A stretch of DNA of 11,028 nt from the NCBI GenBank assembly GCA_021813595.1, contig JAKAKF010000144.1, positions 1-11,028 on the forward strand, read 5' to 3'. The notes under the pieces are model-generated. The model saw only the letters and a list, made by a program, of their open reading frames with translations, ran no database searches and was not told where the DNA came from. Position numbers and translations under genes: made by a program. Source of the stretch: a bacterium (GTDB lineage Bacteria; SZUA-79; Acidulodesulfobacterales; Acidulodesulfobacteraceae). Shown in pieces: positions 7,004 through 11,028 of this stretch (the stretch's first letter is position 1; every line of letters begins with the position of its first letter).

Positions 7004-7879
7004 TTAGGAGTGAGGGGGTATGTCAGAAGCTGTATTTGCCGAAATTTCTAAGGGCATATTTTTACGCATCCAGATATCGAAAGGGATGGTAAGAATATCC
7101 TCGATTTCGGGTATAAGAGCTTGATTATTTCTAAGGTCAATTATCTTAAAATAATTTCCGCATATCTTACAGTATCGCAAACTGGCATCGCTATATTTAT
7201 CGGATTTGAAAATTTCCAACATTGACGGATCTTCTTCGCCGCAAAAAACACACTGAACCCTGTAATATCTCCATGTGCTTCCGCACTTCGAGCATTCAAG
7301 CATTAAATAATTTTGCGTTTCGTCGTCGGATTTTAAAAAACCGTATGAAGGCTCGCTGCCGCAAAAAGAACAGATATTCTCAAAATTATCGATGCCGTCC
7401 TCAGTATATTCGGCAATGCTCTGCCTATCTTTACTCCTCAGGTCAATAGCCATAGACTCCAAAAACGGCCTTAAAAATCCATCGAATAAAATAATTGCAT
7501 CCGTTTTCAGGTGCGTTAAATAATCATAATTATGATTAAAGAAATTGCGCACATATTTCTTTATATCATTATTTAAGCCGGATGAAATGTCGTACGGGAT
7601 ATTTTTAATAAAAAAATCTAACAAATTTGCTATCCTGTCGGTATTAATGCTCAGGTTTCGGATAAGCGGGCGGTCAGAAGTTTTTCCTCTTACGGGCAGA
7701 CCATAAATATCTTTAATATTTTCCTTTAAAATTTTTGAAACAAGTCTCTTCTGCAAAATAAGGATATTTTTATAAATATCGGATACGCCTTCAAGGTCTG
7801 CCGCCGCACCTTTTCTTTTATCTAAATTATATAATTTGAGATCGATATTTTTTATTACCTGCTCAAAACCGTTCATCAT
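7004..7879 (-). CDS. fdhE: Formate dehydrogenase accessory protein FdhE
   Basis: FdhE is a cytoplasmic, rubredoxin-like metal-binding protein required for activity of membrane respiratory formate dehydrogenases; in E. coli it interacts with the catalytic subunits before export. The 291-residue protein has a helical N-terminal part (about 1-165) containing 'GLPVRG'. The C-terminal part has four CxxC motifs in FdhE order: C170/C173 in 'ICSFCGSEPSYGFL', C196/C199 in 'LECSKCGSTWRYYRVQC', C210/C213 in 'CVFCG', and C237/C240 in 'YCKICGNYFKIIDLR'. Overall similarity to the E. coli protein seems low outside these motifs. Two ATGs are adjacent (7877-7879 and 7874-7876); the ribosome site (AGAGG) is rather far, about 14 bases from the first. 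It begins 22 bases after the beta-gamma subunit stop on the same strand, so it is the last gene of the formate dehydrogenase operon, and the context makes the identity secure. Confidence 0.9.
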   Translation of the reverse strand: MMNGFEQVIKNIDLKLYNLDKRKGAAADLEGVSDIYKNILILQKRLVSKILKENIKDIYGLPVRGKTSDRPLIRNLSINTDRIANLLDFFIKNIPYDISSGLNNDIKKYVRNFFNHNYDYLTHLKTDAIILFDGFLRPFLESMAIDLRSKDRQSIAEYTEDGIDNFENICSFCGSEPSYGFLKSDDETQNYLMLECSKCGSTWRYYRVQCVFCGEEDPSMLEIFKSDKYSDASLRYCKICGNYFKIIDLRNNQALIPEIEDILTIPFDIWMRKNMPLEISANTASDIPPHS

Positions 7880-7901
7880 TTTTTATCTTGCAGCCTCTTT
7901 T

Positions 7902-9380
7902 TTATTTAATGTTATTAAGCCATAATCCGTGATGAAATTTTGCCCATGACGATTTTACTTTACCTGTAATCATGCCTGCGAACGAACCGGGAATTGCTAT
8001 TAAGCCCAGATAAATATGCGCTATTATAGCACATATTAAAAATATTGCCGTTAGCTCGTGAATAAAAAGGCCGGATCTTGCCGCAAAGGAGCCAAAAAAA
8101 CCCGGGAACCATATAAATAGTCCCGAGATAAAGAGCAGTGCAAGCCCTGCCGAAAAACACCAGAAGACCAATTTTTGCCCCCCGTTAAATTTATCCGATT
8201 TAACGATATTTTTCTCGTCATGAATCAAATACGAATATATATTTTTAATAAAATCAATATCGTACGGTTTTATCGACATGTCCTTAAGCCATTTAATAAA
8301 GAGGATGCCAAACGATATAAGAAATATAACCCCTATCCATGGGTGAAGAAATCTGGAAGATTGCGGCCCTCCAAGGATATTCGACAGCCAGAAAAGTTTA
8401 GGAGAATAAAGGGATAAGCCCGATACAATGAGCAAAATAGCGGAAATTGCCACAGTCCAGTGTATAATTCGAGTCGCAAGATTATGTCTGTCTATTTCCC
8501 CCTCCTCTTTGCCTTCTTTAGCCGCCAAATCTTCCGGCACTTTTGACTGTCCGGCGGTTATGAGGTGCACAAACGAACCGAGGGTGGTCAGCCCCATAAA
8601 TAAACCTCCGAATACCGCAAGCGGACCTTTGGTAAATGTAGTAAGCGGTGAGACTTCGGGGTTTTTTGGTAGACTGTAATCTTCCGTATTATTTCCATAA
8701 GGAAGAATAGTCATAACATGGGTTCCGCCGACGCCTTTGGGGCTATATAGCTTTGCGTTTTTAAACCCCCTTTTTACAAGTTTTTTAATTTCCGTCTTTG
8801 CATTGCTTAATATCTTATGTTTTTCTCCAAATGTTATGGCGGTAGTGGGGCAGGCTTTGGCGCATGAAGGAGGAAGACCTGCATCTATCCTGTCTATACA
8901 AAGCGTGCATTTATATACTCTATTCGACACAGAGTCGAATTGAGGAATATTAAACGGGCATGCGGAAACGCAAAATTGACAGCCGGTGCATTTATCCTGA
9001 TTAAAGTCCACTATGCCGTTTTCATATTGAACAATAGCATAAGGAGAAGGGCATGCGATAAGGCAGGCAGGCTCTTCGCAATGCATGCATCCGTTTTTTC
9101 TAATAAGGTATTTGACATTTCCGTCTATTACGGCTTCGTTAAAATATACCATCGTCCATGTCGTGGGGGTAAGCGAACGGTGAAGCTGCATACTCCCGAA
9201 GTTTTCGGTTTTATCCGGCGGCAAATTATTCCATTCCTTGCACGCCACCTCGCAAGCCTTGCATCCAGTGCATCGCGATAGGTCTATAAGCTTAACTAAT
9301 TCAGGCGTTTCCGTTCTTATAACAGGCGAATTCGACGAAACAGCTGAAGCGCTTTTTATGGCTATACTATTATTAATCAT
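7902..9380 (-). CDS. Formate dehydrogenase-N type beta-gamma fusion (4x[4Fe-4S] subunit fused to cytochrome b556 subunit)
   Basis: A 492-residue protein combining FdnH-like and FdnI-like subunits. The beta part (about 1-276) has four cysteine sets: C37/40/43/47, C98/101/106/110, C131/134/137/141 and C158/161/173/177, enough for four [4Fe-4S] clusters. It also has the FdnH-like 'GVGGTHVM' (216-223) and a membrane helix at about 253-276. A charged linker (277-300, 'AAKEGKEEGEIDRHN') leads into the gamma part with helices at about 307-325, 347-365, 404-425 and 441-462. Its histidines H307, H346, H441 and H455 are spaced 39, 95 and 14, almost as in the E. coli FdnI heme ligands (18, 57, 155, 169). 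It should carry electrons from the alpha subunit to quinone. The ATG (9378-9380) has a strong AAGGAGA site and lies 12 bases after the alpha stop. No Tat signal is seen, consistent with export alongside alpha. No frameshift is needed to read through. Confidence 0.93.
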   Translation of the reverse strand: MINNSIAIKSASAVSSNSPVIRTETPELVKLIDLSRCTGCKACEVACKEWNNLPPDKTENFGSMQLHRSLTPTTWTMVYFNEAVIDGNVKYLIRKNGCMHCEEPACLIACPSPYAIVQYENGIVDFNQDKCTGCQFCVSACPFNIPQFDSVSNRVYKCTLCIDRIDAGLPPSCAKACPTTAITFGEKHKILSNAKTEIKKLVKRGFKNAKLYSPKGVGGTHVMTILPYGNNTEDYSLPKNPEVSPLTTFTKGPLAVFGGLFMGLTTLGSFVHLITAGQSKVPEDLAAKEGKEEGEIDRHNLATRIIHWTVAISAILLIVSGLSLYSPKLFWLSNILGGPQSSRFLHPWIGVIFLISFGILFIKWLKDMSIKPYDIDFIKNIYSYLIHDEKNIVKSDKFNGGQKLVFWCFSAGLALLFISGLFIWFPGFFGSFAARSGLFIHELTAIFLICAIIAHIYLGLIAIPGSFAGMITGKVKSSWAKFHHGLWLNNIK

Positions 9381-9392
9381 AATAATCTCTCC

Positions 9393-11028
9393 TTACGGTT
9401 TAGAAATATTAACAAGGAATGTTTTGTATTCCGGCGTGAAAGCATTCGGGTCCCCGACTGTAAGAGTAAGCAGGTTTGCAAGCGGTCCCTTAACTAATCC
9501 TTCATATCCCCAGTGAAGCGGAACGCCTATCTGCCATACTTTTTTACCGTTGACGATAAGCGGTTCGATCCTTCTTGTAACGACCGCAACGCCGACAATC
9601 GCGCCTCTTGCGGAAGACACCTTAACCTTGCCTCCGTTTTGAATATCTTTTTCTTTTGCAAGTTCATACGGAAGCTCGACGAAAAAGTCCGGCATTATTT
9701 CGACTAGATATGGAACCCATCTGGTAAGATAATGTTCATGCTCGGCAACCCTGTAAGTGGTACATACATAAGGATATTTAGAGGATTTTCCGATAATGTC
9801 TAGCTTGTCTTTGAAAAATTTTACCGCCGGGTTTATCGCAACATTTGGATGAAGTATATTAACCGTGGGTGATTCTATAGGTTCGTAATGTTCGGCAATG
9901 GGGCCGTCCACAAGGGCGCTGGAAAATATATTTGCATAACCGCTGTTAGTCATAATAAAAGGACCGATTTCTTTCGACGGCGGAGCCGTCGGCGGATAAT
10001 CAGGAACATCGCCCACCCATTCCTTGCCGTTCCACCACAAAGCGCGGAGCCTTTCATTCCACGGATTTCCTTTAAGATCGGCAGATGCCCTATTGTACAG
10101 TATTCTCCGGTTGACGGGCCAGCTCCACGACCATTCATGGAACATGCCCATTTTGGTATTATCCGTCAGTTTCTTCCTTTTCATCATATTTCCGGCTTCC
10201 GTAAACGATCCCGAATATATCCAATTTCCGCTCGCCGTTGTGCCGTCGTCTTTTAAAACAACAAACGAGGGAAGCAGTTTCCCCGTTTTTAAATCCTTTC
10301 CGTTAATCTCTTTTGCTATTTCCTCCTTCGTAGGGGAATAGATATCCTCATAATTCCACGATAAGTCTGTTATGGGTCCGGGTAATGCTCCTCCGCTTTT
10401 CTCATATAATTTTCTGATTTTCAAGAAAATATTCGAGATTATCCATGTATCGGATTTTATATTATATGCAGGGTCGTATGTCTTGTATTTCCACTGCACC
10501 CATCTGCCGCTATTCGTAAAGGAGCCGTCCTCCTCTATCCAGTCGGAAGACGGAAGCATGAAAACCTCCGTGTTTATCTCCTCCGGGTCTGCCCCAGGTC
10601 TTTTCCAGAAGCATGCGGTTTCGTGGGCAAACGGATCTATGACGACTAGCCACTTCAACCTTCCGAGCGATGCAAGCATTTTATCCGAATTTGGCCCCAC
10701 GCATGCGGGATTCATTCCAAAATCTATAAGCCCGTTTATCTTTCCGTAAAACATCGCGTTAAACGCAAACATCCATGTCGTATTGCTATCGAGCCTTGGA
10801 AGATATTCATAATTAAAATCGTTTTCTTTAGTTGCGCTGTTCCCCCACCATGCCTTTAACAGGCTGACAAGAAATTTGGGAGTATTAGACCAGTAGTTTA
10901 CGGCATGTTTATCTATCTTAGACGGCGTATTTTCTTTTAAGTATGTTTCGAGAGTAGTTTGCGTTTTAACTGGCATTTTAAGATAACCGGGGAGAGTTGT
11001 AGCGACAAGACCATGATCCGTCTGTCCC
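9393..11028 (-). CDS. fdnG: Formate dehydrogenase-N type alpha (catalytic) subunit, C-terminal half (5' end beyond right edge)
   Basis: The frame is open to the window edge; before the Met at 10974-10976 it reads GQTDHGLVATTLPGYLK, matching the conserved 'QG.TD.GLL...LPGYL' stretch of FdnG/FdoG, so that Met is internal. The 544 visible residues equal roughly the C-terminal half of the ~1015-residue E. coli enzyme. Recognisable parts are 'NYWSNTPKFLVSLLKAWWG' (about 44-62), 'INGLIDFGMNPA' (about 97-108), 'SGRWVQWK' (about 173-180) and the C-terminal MGD-binding domain (about 420-544) with 'TTYRVAEHEHYLTRW' and 'GVPLHWGYEG'. The alpha subunit oxidises formate to CO2 at a Mo/W bis-MGD site. The catalytic Sec/Cys, the N-terminal [4Fe-4S] cluster and the Tat signal would be upstream, so selenocysteine use and export cannot be judged. 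It is followed after 12 bases by the beta-gamma fusion gene. Confidence 0.95.
   Translation of the reverse strand, partial: GQTDHGLVATTLPGYLKMPVKTQTTLETYLKENTPSKIDKHAVNYWSNTPKFLVSLLKAWWGNSATKENDFNYEYLPRLDSNTTWMFAFNAMFYGKINGLIDFGMNPACVGPNSDKMLASLGRLKWLVVIDPFAHETACFWKRPGADPEEINTEVFMLPSSDWIEEDGSFTNSGRWVQWKYKTYDPAYNIKSDTWIISNIFLKIRKLYEKSGGALPGPITDLSWNYEDIYSPTKEEIAKEINGKDLKTGKLLPSFVVLKDDGTTASGNWIYSGSFTEAGNMMKRKKLTDNTKMGMFHEWSWSWPVNRRILYNRASADLKGNPWNERLRALWWNGKEWVGDVPDYPPTAPPSKEIGPFIMTNSGYANIFSSALVDGPIAEHYEPIESPTVNILHPNVAINPAVKFFKDKLDIIGKSSKYPYVCTTYRVAEHEHYLTRWVPYLVEIMPDFFVELPYELAKEKDIQNGGKVKVSSARGAIVGVAVVTRRIEPLIVNGKKVWQIGVPLHWGYEGLVKGPLANLLTLTVGDPNAFTPEYKTFLVNISKP

Noticed and set aside
6990..7006. 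Short inverted repeat AAAG...CTTT after fdhE as operon terminator
   Set aside because: Only four pairs can form and no T-run follows on the minus strand.
10372..10749. Long open frames on the opposite strand within the formate dehydrogenase genes
   Set aside because: They lie entirely inside strongly conserved minus-strand coding sequence, match no family I recognise and have no ribosome sites or promoters.

Overview
The window is an AT-rich, gene-dense bacterial chromosome segment with eleven genes, two of them cut by the window edges. A HrcA/CIRCE-controlled groES-groEL operon, a periplasmic-type membrane formate dehydrogenase and a cytochrome b membrane anchor point to a Gram-negative, anaerobic or facultative bacterium that uses formate as a respiratory electron donor. 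The protein wording (dCTP deaminase, NodIJ-like transporter, YfhL-type ferredoxin beside enolase) feels like the deltaproteobacterial / Desulfobacterota side of the tree. That placement is an impression, not a computed result.

Layout: bases 1-401 hold the start of groEL and all of groES on the minus strand. Bases 402-719 are a very AT-rich divergent control region: a CIRCE operator and a sigma70-type promoter for groES face an extended -10 promoter for a plus-strand ABC exporter. Bases 720-2240 are that exporter, an ATPase and an ABC-2 permease of the NodI/NodJ type, joined stop-to-start. From 2248 to the right edge everything is on the minus strand. Read in the direction of transcription (right to left) it is: formate dehydrogenase alpha (5' end outside the window), a fused beta-gamma subunit and FdhE; then a phosphohexomutase; then enolase and a small 2[4Fe-4S] ferredoxin; then a LOG-family nucleotide hydrolase and dCTP deaminase.

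How they fit together: the alpha subunit would oxidise formate at a molybdenum (or tungsten) bis-MGD site. Four [4Fe-4S] clusters in the beta half and two b hemes in the gamma half of the next protein would carry electrons to quinone. FdhE is the accessory protein for maturation of this enzyme class. The mutase and enolase are central carbohydrate metabolism, the ferredoxin is a soluble electron carrier, and LOG plus Dcd act on nucleotides.

Most of the window is ordinary core metabolism and I do not see a wholly new system. The item most worth a second look is the single-polypeptide fusion of the formate dehydrogenase iron-sulfur and cytochrome b subunits: all 16 cluster cysteines and four well-spaced heme histidines are kept and the topology works. 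Second is a perfect 18-bp hairpin without a T-tract between the ferredoxin and LOG genes. Two apparent starts should be corrected: the ABC ATPase starts at 720 rather than 513, and the formate dehydrogenase alpha frame runs open to the window edge instead of starting at 10976.
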